Source: Dromaius novaehollandiae
Lineage: Eukaryota > Chordata > Aves > Casuariiformes > Dromaiidae
Assembly: GCF_036370855.1 (NCBI RefSeq)
Contig: NC_088098.1
Coordinates: forward strand, 35,591,981 to 35,655,980
Direction of reading: 5' to 3'
DNA: 64,000 nucleotides
Within the stretch, counting starts at the first letter, position 1. Each line of letters starts with the position of its first letter. Of the stretch, positions 37,975 through 51,100 are shown piece by piece. Position numbers and translations under genes: made by a program. Under the pieces are notes generated by a model. The model did no database searches. It saw only the letters and a program-made list of their open reading frames with translations, and had not been told where the DNA came from.

Positions 37975-39600
37975 ACCCAACGATCGTCCACGTCACAGTT
38001 CCCCTCCTTGTAGCTGAGGAAGGAGACAGAGCAGAGGACCCCTCCCAGGAATGGGCGTGACGCTTGATATCCGCCTAAAAAATTCTGAATTTAACACTCA
38101 CGTAGGCTGTTCTTCTCCAGTTATCGTTCTAATTATCCGCTGGCTTGGAATTCACATCTGCGAGTGATTATACAGAATTTTACGTAAAACACCCTTTCCT
38201 CTGCTGCGGGTAGAAAAACAGACTGCCTTTTCCACTTACAGCGTGTGGTTTCTCATTCACAAAAAATTTTTCCTCACATACAGAAGGTTCAATTGTAAAC
38301 ACTTTATCAAGTGAGTAATTTACCACACCTGTGGTTTATCTCTGCGAGCTTTCTTCATCACTTGGAAAGTGCTACTGGTTATTCCCTAGTCATTATACAG
38401 GAACAGAGAAAAACTTTTACATTGAGACGACAGAATTTGTCTAGGAAACGTAAGTCACTTCTTCGCTCGTGGTTAGGGACAACGGGCTGGGTTGGCACAT
38501 ACCATTTTTTCTTTTGGGGGGAGGGAGAAAACAGGAAATAATCGGCGACGTTATATTAACATCGGACATGGGCTATCGAGCTTCACTTTCAGTGATAAAT
38601 CCACCTGCAGGGTATTTTGCTGTAAACCACTGCTAACTGAATCACTGGGAGAAGCAAAAAAGCTCCCACCACCTTTGTTTCTTTGAGGAAGTTATTTCCT
38701 TCTCATCAGCTCAGCAGAAAACATAGTTGCAACATAAGCACCAAAACAACTTAGATGAGCAGCACTGAGGGGAGCTGGAAGGAAATGTATCAATCGGTTG
38801 ATGCCAGCAAGTAATGCACAATAATAAACCAGACTGTGTTATCACATAAATGTGTCTGAAAGTCACTGAGGCCTTAAAAAGAACAAATATTTGATGGTCA
38901 ACTAAAAGGCTGCTTGAGAACCACCAACAAATACGCATACACCTCCAAGAAAAATTAAATGCTGCCTGCCTGGCTGACCCTGGCCCACTGGTGTTCACTA
39001 GTCAACTGCATACGTCACAGATAAGATGTTTTTAATGTTCAGCTTAGTTGGTCTGGGTTTGGCAAATACAGCAACCGCGGCAAATTAACCTGCCTCTGCG
39101 ATTGGCTACAGGACGCAAGTCGGTGTTGGGATCCGACGCTGCAGCCGGGAGGTGCACAGCTGTGGATCCTGAGGTCTGGTAATGGAATTCCCTTTCTCCA
39201 TTTTTCAAGGCATCCTGACCAGTGAGTTTGGGGAGTTTTGGAAGGCGCTCCATTCATGGGTGCTGCTGATGCAGAAGCGGAAATTGTGGCCAAAGCGAAT
39301 TTTCTCTGCGGTGACATATTTGTGGTCTCAAAGCAAATTTCAGCTCCCTTTGTGATGTCTGCGACGAGGTTATTGAGAGCTTCATTGAAGCTCTTTATTT
39401 AGACCAAGTCCTGCAAACCTTGTCCAGTGACGGCACCGCCTTGGCGGATTACGACCTCGGCTTGGAAAGAAAGCAAGATAGCTTTTTGATGCCATTGCCT
39501 CAACGTCTGATAAAGCGCTTGAAAGAAGCAAACTGCATGATCTTCCTCCAGAGTTATCAGCAACTTTTATGCATGCTTCGGAGAGAATGAATTGTCATTG
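37975..39600. other. Unexplained CpG-dense segment between IFNG and IL26
   Basis: Two blocks (about 37975-38600 and 39000-39600) each hold roughly 20 CpGs, several times the density of the flanks, without being strongly GC-rich. The second block has a plus-strand stop-to-stop frame (39315-39590, 91 codons, no early ATG) with balanced, protein-like composition. It also has overlapping minus-strand frames at 39039-39317. I recognise no domain or repeat family. It could be a retrocopy, an old transposon or a conserved regulatory element. Confidence 0.4.
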
Positions 39601-41234
39601 ACGAATGCATTTATGCATTTCTGAGATAATTAAAAGTGCACAATGTGAGTATAATCATTTCCAGAACCAGAATGGACTGTAGAAATGGCAAGAATCTCCT
39701 CACAATGTCCCTCAGATTTATTCAACAGACTTTCATTAATTTTATCCTTTTCATAAGAAACATTATGTTTCCCTCTTACTATTTGAAAATTGCAGGGCCT
39801 CAACATTATCACAATTATAGACTATTCTGGACAATGGTTTTAGAATGGCAGTGAAATTAATGCCTATACGCAACCTCATTCACAAGCTGTGATTGAATTT
39901 TTTTCTTTTCTCTGCAACTCTTCGGCTGCTGGAAGCTCCACTCCCTGCTGTCCTTCAATCAGATTATTCTGTGTGCAAAATATAGCAACCCATTAAAGTT
40001 AAGACTGAGAGGTGAACAGTCCATACTCATGTACTCACCTACTGTCACTCTTGTTCTTCCATATGCCCACGCCAGCTTCTTCCGTTTCCTCTTTCTTAAT
40101 AACCTCTCTCTCACTAAATGATCTTAAATTTAGATTTTTGTAGGATTTTTTTTTTCTGGTGAATGGATAGTAGGGAATGGAGGACAGAGTGCCTCTATTT
40201 TATGAGGCTCCCAGCATACTGCTGAGTATTCAAAAGTCAGGGAATAGTAATCAGACAGCTGTTATTTATTACTGTTAAAAAACTTAAATTTTCAACACAT
40301 GAGAAAAAAGGCATTGCAAAATGGGATGAGGAGGTGAGGCACTGTGGTGCTTTGGAGCAGTGTCTCCATTCTTGCTGTGGTGGTGAGCGAGCTAGCTGGG
40401 CACGCAGGCGCTATCCTGCTTTCTCCCTGCCATCATGAAGCATCCAGCATCACTGGCAGAGGAGCAGGGAGTTTTGCCCAGCCCTTTTACAGGCTGCACA
40501 AGGAAAAGCTCATCAGCAGTGCCTGTGCTGGAGGGTGAGGAGCAGGAGTAAGAGCAAGTGTAAGCATGCTGCTTTGCATGACCCCCAGGGTCTCAGTCCA
40601 TATCCCTGACTCTCAGCCCCTCTGAAAGGGGAGCTCGGAGGGCTTTGCTCCGTTTCTTAACTGTAACATCACAGAGATGGCAGCCTTTGCATGTGGTGTT
40701 ACTGCTGGGGGTGTTGTATCTTTGCATCTGTATTCATTTCAGATGAAAAATAAAAGCCTCAATGACACTAGTGAAGCGACTGCAATCTTCTTCAGAAATA
40801 ACTTAATAAAACAGAAATGTCTGCAGTTTCTCATCTATTTTAATTTTATTTCATAATTCATTTGATCTTTTTTCTCATACAAAACCAATTTTTGCTGGAT
40901 GCACTCCTGCAATTTCTCTTTCATCTTGCACAAACTTTTTATGGCAAGATAATTGCACGTAGTTTTCCTTTCCTTTATGGAAATAAAGCTCCTTGTCCTT
41001 CAGCTACCTTTTCAAGGAGCTGCTGAAGGCCAATAGTGGTCATAGGACCAACTGTATTTTATCAAGCTACATCTGGATATGTAGGTGGGTTTGCCAGGGA
41101 CCTTCTGGGTATCATGTGCATGGTTGGTGGCAGAAGAGCATCTCTGAGGCTGCACAGTCCCACTGCTTGCATTGTGGCTCATCCAGCTCTGTAATTCTTT
41201 ATTCTGCCAATAAATAATGTGATGGCCTTTCAAA

Positions 41235-41396
41235 AATAGCCTTTTATGGATCACTCTTGGAAGTTTTCAAGATCCAGCTGGATAAAGCCCTGGGCAACCT
41301 GATCTGACCTTGTAGCTGCCCCTGCTTTGAATAGGAGGTTGGACGAGAGAGCTCCTGCGGTCCGTTCCAGCTCGAATTACCCTGTGATTCCAGGGT
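41235..41396 (+). mobile_element. CR1 LINE 3' end
   Basis: Matches the CR1 tail in order: GAAGTTTTCAAGATCCAGCT, then GATAAAGCCCTGGGCAACCT, then GATCTGACCTTG, then AGGAGGTTGGACGAGAGAGC, then GGTCCGTTCCAGCTCG and CTGTGATTCC at the terminus. Only about 160 bp of the element is present, a common state for avian CR1 copies. Confidence 0.85.
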
Positions 41397-42834
41397 TATT
41401 GTTGCCTTCAGAGCTGCATTCCCATCCATGGAATTGAAAAAAAATTATCCATTATGTTTTGCAAATTAGCATTCAAGCCCACTCCAGTCACATGTTGCCG
41501 GCTTCTTTGTACCATGACAGTCTCCAGCTTCCATCGATAATATATTCCCTTCCTTTTCCCTACAATATATTGCCTTTCTTCTCCTTCTAGCAAAGCTTCC
41601 CATAGACCAATGGCCTGTTTTTACGTTTCCTAGTCTCTTTTCCATTGGAGCCTATAAAATAGGAATACTGAACTAAATACTGATTTTAAAATGAAAACTG
41701 GATGTAAGGCAAAAATGTTTTCTGCACATGCTCATGGAGAGTGTGTCTTCTATAGGTCTGTAGCTACTGCCAGTTTTCACTAGCAGGTACCACAATAGCA
41801 GTCTGTACTTTCAGTAAAAAGAGCTTGGCTAGAGATGGGGAAAAGGGACGTGTAGCACTTACTGCAAAGTGACCACAGCACTGTCCTGCAAGTGGTAATG
41901 TCACCTTTCATTTCCAGTGACAGCACTGCCTGAACAGACATCCTGCCACCCCGCAGCACTCTGCCATTGATGCATCGTCCCTGTTGAGGTGAAAGATGAC
42001 GCGTGCAGTACCTGGGCCCAGTGGCTATAGTGGGCTGTTTGGGGGAGCATCTTATTAATCATTAGACCAAAAATACGTGCATTTCACCTTTGGTCATACA
42101 TCTTTGCAGTGATGAGGTTGCTAATAAAGTCTCTGGAAGCTAGTGTCTATTGTAGCCTGAAGAAATGGTGACCAAATGGCCACATCTAACAGAAGTTACA
42201 CCAGTGTCCAAATCCCATTCTTATTCCTGTGTTTCAGGAAGAATTATCTTCCCTCTAATGCTGTCTGAAGGAAATTATCCCAATGCCTATTATGGACTAT
42301 ATTATGATACCAGCTCACAGCTCCAGCTGTGAGGAACTTGCTGTGACCTGTTCTGTTTACAGCAGAGCTTACTTAATAAAGAGATAGTCTCTGCCCTGAG
42401 GAGTTTGCATTGCAGAGAAAAAAAGCATAGGAAAACAGAGAAATTTTATACTTGCTCTTCTCTTTGATGGAAATTCTGTTGTCTTTGCTGGCTGTTGCTG
42501 CATTATTTACATAGCACCAGAGCCATATGTACAGCTGCAGCTTTCCACTAGGTCAGTGTTTTTCAAGAAGTTACGAGCTAGTGATAATTTTAATACAGAG
42601 CCACACATTTTTCATTCTTACTTTTGCAGTACCAGAGTCACAAAATACTCTTTTTTTCCCTGTCATAAGAGTGACTATTCCAAAAAGACAGTGAAACAAT
42701 GTTATCACATTGTTATCAGACAAGCCGTGCTTAACAGTATTGACAACAATCAACACCACAGTTACGCATTAATTTCCTTCCAAGGATTTTGGTACCCAAA
42801 GCAAAGATAGATTAACATATGCAGATGATAGCTG

Positions 42835-42965
42835 CTTTTTCCATTTTCCAGATGAGAACAGTGCCTTAGTGAAGTGACTTGTCTAAGATGACACAGGAAT
42901 TCTGCAGCAAATTCAGGGACTGAGTTCATGCCTGATATGTAACTCCAGTCTTTGGTTGTATGCCC
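42835..42965 (-). mobile_element. MIR-like SINE (antisense)
   Basis: CCATTTTCCAGATGAGAACA, then GTGAAGTGACTTGTCTAAGA, then TGACACAGGAATTCTGCAGC, then a GACTGAGTTCATGCCTGATA segment parallel the reverse-complement MIR consensus over about 130 bp. This is the best preserved copy in the window. Confidence 0.75.
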
Positions 42966-43489
42966 ATCTTTCATTTCCTGCACTTAAAATTTCACATCTA
43001 AGTAAGTTTGTGGCAGTTGGATAAAAAGAAATTCTGATGCAATTGTCTATCTATCTCAGTTTTACATTCAGAAAAACTACTTATGAAACACAATCCAAAT
43101 TTTTCTATTAACTGAAGAACCAGAAGTAAGCTAGGACCAGCCTGACTCTTGTTTTATAAGAGTGACACCTAGAGTTTCATCTGAAAAATTAAAAGGCTTT
43201 TCTTCACTCGTCCAAATTTGAAAGGTAATAAGCTTTTGTCTGAACTCATTACTTCAAACTGTCAGTTAACTTTATTTAATAATTATTATTTTGCTGTATT
43301 TTAGTGGATACCACACAAAATGTGTTGCTAAGTGGCTTGCATAAGGCATCTGTCATTTATTGGAACGCTTCTCTATTAAAGATTTTTATTTGCAGGCCCC
43401 ATATTTTGCCTGTCATTCAGGAGTGTTTAATTGCTTTGGAAATGCTGATTTGTGTTACTGCATGAAGGCATGCACTATGCCCAGGGGCA

Positions 43490-43590
43490 TCACTGCTCTT
43501 ATTTTATGGACAGGGCAACACAGAGTCTGTGATGTGCCTCAAGCCGTACAGAAAATGAGGGCAAGAACCCCCACACCCTGAGTTCCCATG
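43490..43590 (-). mobile_element. MIR-like SINE (antisense)
   Basis: ATTTTATGGACAGGGCAACA, CAGAGTCTGTGATGTGCCTC and AAGCCGTACAG...GAACCC follow the antisense MIR core (ATTTTACAGATGAGGAAACTGAGGCACAGAG...). Confidence 0.55.
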
Positions 43591-46500
43591 CAGCGGGACA
43601 ACCTGATTTACGTGTCAGACAGACAGAGGCAAGGGGACTGACTCCTGCTGCAAGCTGGTCTCAAAATCCTCAGCTGTGGAAGGTCTGGCTGGCTCCGTGA
43701 TGGGATAGCAGAGCTCACCAATGCTAATTCAGTGTAACAGCTGGGTTTGCCTTCCCTCCCCGCACCACTGAGGGACACCGCGCAAATCTCTAAGGGAGAA
43801 GGTGATACCTGTGGGTCAATACGTAATTAGGTGAAGCACCTAAGTCCAGCTGGCAACTATAGAAATTAGGTATCTAATTCATTTAGGCTCTTCTCAAAGT
43901 GCCTTTGTCTGTTCCTTTGTGTGTCACCTATGTATGTCAATATCCCATCAAAAAACAAGCTGATGTGCTCGTTATTTTTTAGCCACTTCAGCATTTTAAG
44001 TAGCTGTTGCTATTTTGTTCCAGAAGCTTCTTTTTGACACCAGAGCTGAGCATGGAGCTCATTTCCATCTTCGCTCCTTATTTCAGAAGAAAATATGAAA
44101 AAGCTGCACTCAATCACTGTAGAGATCTTCCAGAGTTTTTCAACTCAGAACATCCATGAAGGGGAACAAACAACAAAAACAAAAGTCCACTGTGTATATG
44201 TGATGGCACAACAAAATTTCCACAAGAACATCTTCAGAAATCTGAATCAACTGAAAATATTGCCCGTGGATTCTCCAAATTAGATGTAAAAAGTTTTTTT
44301 CTGTTTGCAGATGTTACTTGTTCTCCTCTACTCCAGGAGCAGCAATTGCCCTTGTTGCTATGTCCATGGGGGCCTCTGTGCTGAGACCCCAAATCCTGGT
44401 TACTGCTCCCCACAGAGCTGTCCAAGTGCCCTCTGCCAGCAGTGAGGATGGGATGGTGGTGACGGATGAAGCCTGAGATGGCTGTGCCCACAGGCAATTT
44501 TCTGTTCCATATACCAGAGTTTGGAAAAAAAGCATTAAAACAAAAAGCGAACCTATATCCCAAAAACCAACAGATGACCTTTGTGGACAAATCCATGAAA
44601 AAGGCCACTATTTTAAATGAAAATTATGTCCTTGCAAAGTCATGATCTTAAATGTGCCACCTTTGCCATTGTCCCTCTAATTCACCATTTTCTTTTTATT
44701 TGAAAAGATACTCTGTAAGTTGCAGCCCTTGATTTAGCTAGATATTAACTGGATGCAAAAGCCCCAACCTTGCGGACCAATACTGACTATTGACTCTCGT
44801 TAGACTCCACAAGGGTGGCAGGACTTTCCCACTCTGCAGGATCAGGCAAACCAGAGCTGCTTATTTTTCTGGTTCTTCCACTGCCCAGCTCATCTTGAAA
44901 TGAGCATTGGTGCCTTGGAAAAACTTTCAGGCCCCTGCTCTAGCTGTGGGTGGCCTGGGATGGATACTGCTCCTTCGGGCGCTGGAGTCCTGCATCTGCC
45001 CTCATCTTTCTCTGCAGCCTCAAGTTAATTAAGGAGGCTCAGCAGCAGCCTGCTGAGTCCTGTCCCTGACTTGCCTGCTCCTTTTCCCTGAACATGCCAA
45101 AACTTAATGAAATCTAAAAGAGAGAGTTAGGTTTTCTGCATTTCTGCCTCATTAACCTCCTACATGTCGTCTTACTGCAAAAGGAGAAGAGTGTTCCAAA
45201 ACAGCAAAAAAAGGAAAGTCAGTAAAGTATAAATAATCTGAATTAATCTCACAAAATCTTCTGACTGTCCTCTTTTACTCCTAACATTGTCACCTGGGCA
45301 ATCTATTCCCAAGCTGTCCTTCACCTTCTACAGCTGTGGAAGCTGGAGAACAAAGACGATATGAAAATGTTGATACAGATCAAAAAATACAAACTCTGCA
45401 TAGGGAGGTTTTCAGTCACCATCTGACTCATTTTGTGAGAGTGAACATTGTCTTATTCTTATCTTGTATTTTCTTGAGTCTGTATACCTGATTTTCCATC
45501 CTTGGAGTACTAGTGAGAAATGGAATCTACCTGAGAGTTGTCCACAGCAGATACTGTAGGATTTTTTCCTGCTTCTGGAGTTCTTCATGTTATCCCTCCT
45601 TCCCACCAAGCCTTTGGGATATATGTAAGCAGATGAAATTATGGTAAAGGAAGAAAATGATCAGCAAATGTATGAACATTTATTTACATAACTGTAAGAC
45701 TAAACCAGCTTCCGTGTTTTTAATGTGTTAACAGGTGTGTCTGGTCAGCTCCTCTGAACTGCGATGCTTTAAACATGATGACTGAAGTCAACACAGGGAC
45801 ATTAGGAGGTACCTGCAAAAATGTGTACCCATATCATGGCACTGACAGCTGAACTCTGGAGTACAACGAGAGAGTGAAATGCACCGTTACTTCTGTCTCA
45901 GCACCTCGTTCAGTCAATGCTGTTTCCCCAAAGCATCCACCACTATACTTTACCAAAAAAAATGCCACATTTTAGCATGTAATAAATACAACTGCTTCGT
46001 GTTAATTGCCAGAACGCCAGGCTAACAAACCAATGCTATGGCAGTCCATGCTCGTGCTGAAAGGCTCGTGTCTTCCTTCCATGATTCTTTGTATTAGACT
46101 TAAACATAAAGAGATTGCATCTGTTCTCATCTAAAATCAACGCTTGCATCTGTTTGCAATCATTTGTTATAATAAGCCCCAATGATTAAAAATAATGTAT
46201 TGTCATCAGAAGCTGCTGTTCCTGAGACTTGCTGAATGCCTTGGCAGGCCCCCAAAATGATGGCATCCATTTTTTAATTTTTTTTAATAAGTAAAGGATA
46301 TTAATGACTAACTTGCAAATTGCAATTTAATATTGCCTTTCTTTGACTTTTGTCACTTGTGGCCAGCATTTATAATTGGAAAATCCTGCTACTGCTGTGT
46401 GTTGCCAAGCTGTTGAAGGAGGTGGAAGAGAGCCAGCAATGCTCCAGGTCTCCGAGTCATTGGAAAGGATGAAGCGGACATGATTTGGTCACCAGGAAGG

Positions 46501-47398
46501 GCTGAGGTGGGGGTGTGGAGCCCGATGGTGCTGCAGGATGTGGGGCCTGGACCCCACTGGAGCAAGGGCTACCAGGTAGCTCTGAGCCCCCCAGATGCAG
46601 GTCACAAGCTGGATTCACTCCCAGTCTCCTGCTTCCTCCTCTCCAGGGTGCTGTGCAGTGGTTCACAAGTTAAAAACTGAGATGATGCTCTCCTCACCCC
46701 TCAGCAGCCACTTACAGCTCAGCTGGAAGAAGATTAACAACCTGCCAGCAGCCGTTCTAGCCCCATAGAGACTTCACGAGTGGGGTAGCCAGTTCGCCTC
46801 GCCTTGCTCTGTCCATCCCCTGTGCAGGAACCCAGACCCGAGTGGGATCCCTGAGGGAATACCTTTAAAGGTGTGCTCAGCACCGCCTTCAGAGAGCACA
46901 TGGAGTCACACCCTGGAGCCATAAGACCACCTGTCAGGGATCCAGCACCAGCACCCCTGGGCTGCAGAAGGCCACAGCGCAGAGGCAGAACTGGCTCAGG
47001 CTTCCTCTGTGTCAGCACACTGATCTATTCAATACACCGCGTGCACCAGTAACTATGAGATCAGAAATCCTGCAGAATCTCACCCCTGTGGAAGTTCAAG
47101 TGAATGGATAAGGAATACTTTTTCATTACCTACCTAGTTTCTTCTGGCAAGTTTTAAAATATGTGCGAAAAGTAGGACTACATCTTAATTCTGTATTATA
47201 TGCAAAACCTTTTGCAAACCAGTGCCATCATTTGAGTAAGAATTTCCCATAAATCTCACTGAAACCATTTCACAATCCCGGTCAATTACTCTATCCACTT
47301 ATTGCTTTTTCTATATTGCGTGATCTCTAGTAGAGTATACAACATCTGAAAGTCATGCATAAGGAATAGACTAAAGTTTTGTCATTAAACAGAGCATT
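43591..47398. other. Intergenic sequence downstream of IL26
   Basis: No exon or clear repeat was recognised. Moderately GC-rich patches lie at about 44310-44500 and 46480-47000, with short frames on both strands. Confidence 0.6.
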
Positions 47399-48065
47399 TT
47401 TATTAGATATCAATTATTACCTTAAATTAATAATAATGATAAGCAGCATATACTTAATTTTCTTATTTATACATAGAATGGCTTGTATATACTGTTGTAT
47501 ATCTATAGCAAAGACAAAAGAAATACAGCATAGGGGAGGGATTTTTCAAAGTGTTCCACGTTGGTTTGAACCTGCATTTAATAGAATCAGTGTCTCCACG
47601 GTGTATAAATAGCAGACCTGAGAATACCTTGCAGATCAGAGTAGACTGGTGTTGCGATGGTACAGGAGTGGCACAAGGCATGGCTAGAACGTGCCCACAG
47701 CACGGGGACGTTGCGTCTGACCTTCGGGGTAGCAGATTTCACATTACGCCAGTGCGAGGCGTCAAGCGGCTGCCTGCGAGGCAGCGAGGAGGCAGGCGGG
47801 ACACCAAGTGCATCATGCTCATAGCTGCTCTGGAGGTCGCTCTTTCCCTGCACAACAGATGTAGCTGATACACCAGACCAACTCTGAAAGCTCTTGAAAA
47901 TCCCTCTCTTTATGCCATCGTGGTACAGAGGCTCTCCTGCAGTGTGTTGGAATTGCATCCAGGCCAGTTGTACATCTATCCGGCTCTCAGTTCATTTCCA
48001 GGTCTTTTGGGTAAGGATTCATTCTTAGTGCAGAAGTGGCTTCTTATCTGTCAAACCCTTGTTCT
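47399..48065 (-). other. IL26: IL26 3' untranslated region (predicted extent)
   Basis: Runs from the stop codon to an AATAAA on the minus strand (TTTATT at 47399-47404). An ATTAAA variant occurs at 47578-47583, so a shorter form is possible. The segment contains a CpG-rich patch at about 47690-47800, unusual against the AT-rich flanks. A 123-codon minus-strand frame (47587-47958) lies inside it and is probably not translated. Confidence 0.45.
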
Positions 48066-48152
48066 TCATATAACGGTTTGTATGTAGGCCTGAATCCAGG
48101 GAAGGAGAATATCCAGCTCATGGATGGCCTTGTAGATTCCCTTCTCTCCAAG
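48066..48152 (-). CDS. IL26: IL26 exon 5 and stop
   Basis: Codes residues 143-170, LGEKGIYKAIHELDILLPWI followed by eight more residues and TGA at 48066-48068. The KAI-ELDILL pattern is the signature of the last exon in IL-10-family cytokines (human IL-26: KAISELDILLSW). The acceptor is TCTTGACAG. Confidence 0.95.
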   Translation of the reverse strand, partial: LGEKGIYKAIHELDILLPWIQAYIQTVI

Positions 48153-51100
48153 CTGTCAAGAAGACAAAGATGTTAGGAAAGAAGCCACCTGTGGCTCCTG
48201 AGGAGTGCAGCTGGGAGCCAACACCTCCTGCTCTTACCTTCTGAAATGTTCTCTTTATTTTTTTGACAGCAGGAGTTAACCTTGTAGATGGAGCACATGG
48301 AAGCTGAAGGGATGAGAAGAAACCAAAAGAGCTTGATGCAGCAAAGGTGCTGGTGAAAAGACATGGTGATAGGGAAGAGCTGACTCTATAGTGTGACAGG
48401 ATTAGGACTACTGGTAAGATGTGTGCAATCACCATCATTGCAGCATCCCCTGCTACTATAGATGTGTTATCTTACCTGTGTACTTACTGGAAAAATGAGT
48501 TCATACCACAGAAGACTGTAAAAGTGGTACCGGTAAGTTTTATTAGATGCTTTGTGTTTATCTCAGGGATCCTTGTATCAACTGCAGTTACACCTTCTGT
48601 ACAGTGCAGGATTGCTCTAATTTTCAAGACCATTTAAGTTTGAATCTTCAGAAAAAGCAAACCTAAGGGCAAAAGATCTTTGCAAAGTACAGAGGGCATT
48701 TTGCACCTTTCCAAAGACACTTTAAAGGGGCTTCCAACCTGTTTACAGAGTTAATGCTTCTCCCTGTTTTCCTGCCCATCCTTCCACTCTGTTTGATTAA
48801 TCCTACACCCTTTTATCAAGCCAAATTTTCCATTCAGATCACTCGGTTTTGCATGCAGGACCATATCCAACTCCCAGTCATCCCATCCAAATACTTCAGC
48901 AATGTCCTTTTTGCAGAGATCCATTTCTGGTTTCCTTCTAGCTCTGTTACGGTATCAGAGTTACAAAACTGTATTATCACTGCAAGATTTCACTTGGAAA
49001 TTGGTTTTCAAGAAGGAAAGAGAAGAGCTGTTTGATTCAGTTCATCTCACAGAAACTGAAGGCTGCAATTCGGGAGGGGGCACTTGCCCGCAGCACCACT
49101 GCGGTGGCTGCGGGGCCCCTCGGCAGCCTGCAGCAGGTTGCAGCGCGGGTGCCCAGCGTGGGCAGCAGTGGTGGGAAATCAGAGCACCTTTGCTCTACCT
49201 CCGTGGAACGGCAGCAGCGGATGCAGGGACACCCTGGTTTTAAGCCAGCCAGCCGGGATACGGCTAGCAGTGTTGGTACCGCAGCGCGGGCTGCCTGGGC
49301 AGCCAGGCGGCACTGGGCGCTGTGCCGCGACGCATGGTTCCCAAGCCCCGGCGTGCTGCCAGGAGCACGGCTGTGCCTTTAGACATGGGAAAACCTGCTC
49401 CAGGCTGAGATCTTCAGAGGAAGCTAGGCTAAACAAGCATGTGCCAGTTAAAAATGAAAGGGGCAGGTCAGCTAGGCAGCATCTGCGGATTTCAGCCTAA
49501 GAGCAAGCTTATTCAGAGGGATGAAAAGCTGAGTTTGGACACCGTATTTCGAGCGCTGGTCTGATGTTCAAAGAGATGGTCAAGAGCCTCTTGATCCCTG
49601 TGAGAATCGGGAGCCTACCTTCAGGGCATCTGCATCTCCCTGCAGCAGTGACCTTGCCTGGGAGCCCCTTCAGGGTCCCCCCCTTAAATAACAAATTCCG
49701 CCTGCCCCCATAGATAACAAGCCTGGGAGCACGTGAGTGGAGGAGCGGGAGCAAAGCACGGCTGCGCTGGAAGCCGCCGGGCAGGGGAGCGCCTCGCCGG
49801 GGGATGCTGATGCCCCGCAGCCCGCCAGGGCCCCCGGCCCATTCAGCGAGGGGTTAGCGCTCTGAGCTGTCCCCTCAGCTTCGCTAGGGCTTTGCTGCTT
49901 CCCCGTTCTCCTGCCTTGCCAAGGGGATGGATCGTTCTTTCAGGGAAGAAGGAGAAGATCCGATTTTTTGGATTTGCAGCCAAAGGGGATGTTTTGAAAA
50001 TGGAAGACCCTGAGCTCCTATGGAGAGAGGTGACTCTGCTGAGATGGATGGTGTTAGTCCTTGCTTGTACACCACACAGAGGTCCCAAAAAGGAGCACAG
50101 ATATCTGCTCTGTCTTGTCACTTGTCACAACCTTTTGCACTCACTAAAGTCACCTTGCAAAATGAAAATAGAAATAAAAGCAACTTTAATTTGCAAACCT
50201 TTCAAAATCATTTATCTGGGGCAGTTCGTCCTGACTTGGGGCTTTCTTTAAGGTCAGCTTGTATGAGGCAGATTTCCACAGAAATAATTTTGCAGCAGAA
50301 CTAACTTTAAATGACGGTGCTGTCTCCAGAGTTAATACACATTACAAACTGCTCTTCCTGCATAAAGAGCAAGTAAACAAATGGGCAAGCAAGCAAGCTT
50401 GCTCATTTACAGCTACGCTACAATCTCTGCTGAAGGTCTACAAGCTCTGTCTAAGATGATAGAGCAACAATTAAAAATCTTGCAACGGGTCTATCAGCTT
50501 CCTGCACACCATTCACATGCAATAAAAAAAACTTCCATGAACTCCTACGGATGCAGGAGCCTAAGTTCATCCTCAGGAGCAACTTCACACTGTTACTGGC
50601 ACGGTGATGACGCAGTAGGGCTCCCGTGCAAGCAAACAGGCTTTTGCTGAGGCCAGGGCTGCTGCAGGGGAATGCTCCCAGTGTCTAAAGCAGAATGTAC
50701 ATTCGCTTTACTGTGCAATCAAAAACGGCAGAGCCTAATTGCATTGTAGGAAAGGGATTTAGAGTTTTTAGTACCTATGTGTTTTTTGAAAGCAGGACTC
50801 AGGCTCCTAAATGACTTATTCTTTTGAAAATATCAATGATCTCTTGTTTGGACAAAAGTAGGAACTGGCAAGGTGAGAACCATAATGATGATATTATGCA
50901 AAGACTTTGGAACTTGCTGGTTAAAATTTTTAGATAGCATGCATTCCTCTGTTGCTGGCTGAATTAGAGCCAGAGTCCATGAAAAAATACGTGCATAAAG
51001 GTATTAGTGTTTCCCTCAATTGTCTAAAGAACTTCATGCTTGAAAGATGATAAATTCCTTGCATATGCTGCCATGGTGGAGATCCCTTATGTAGAGCATC

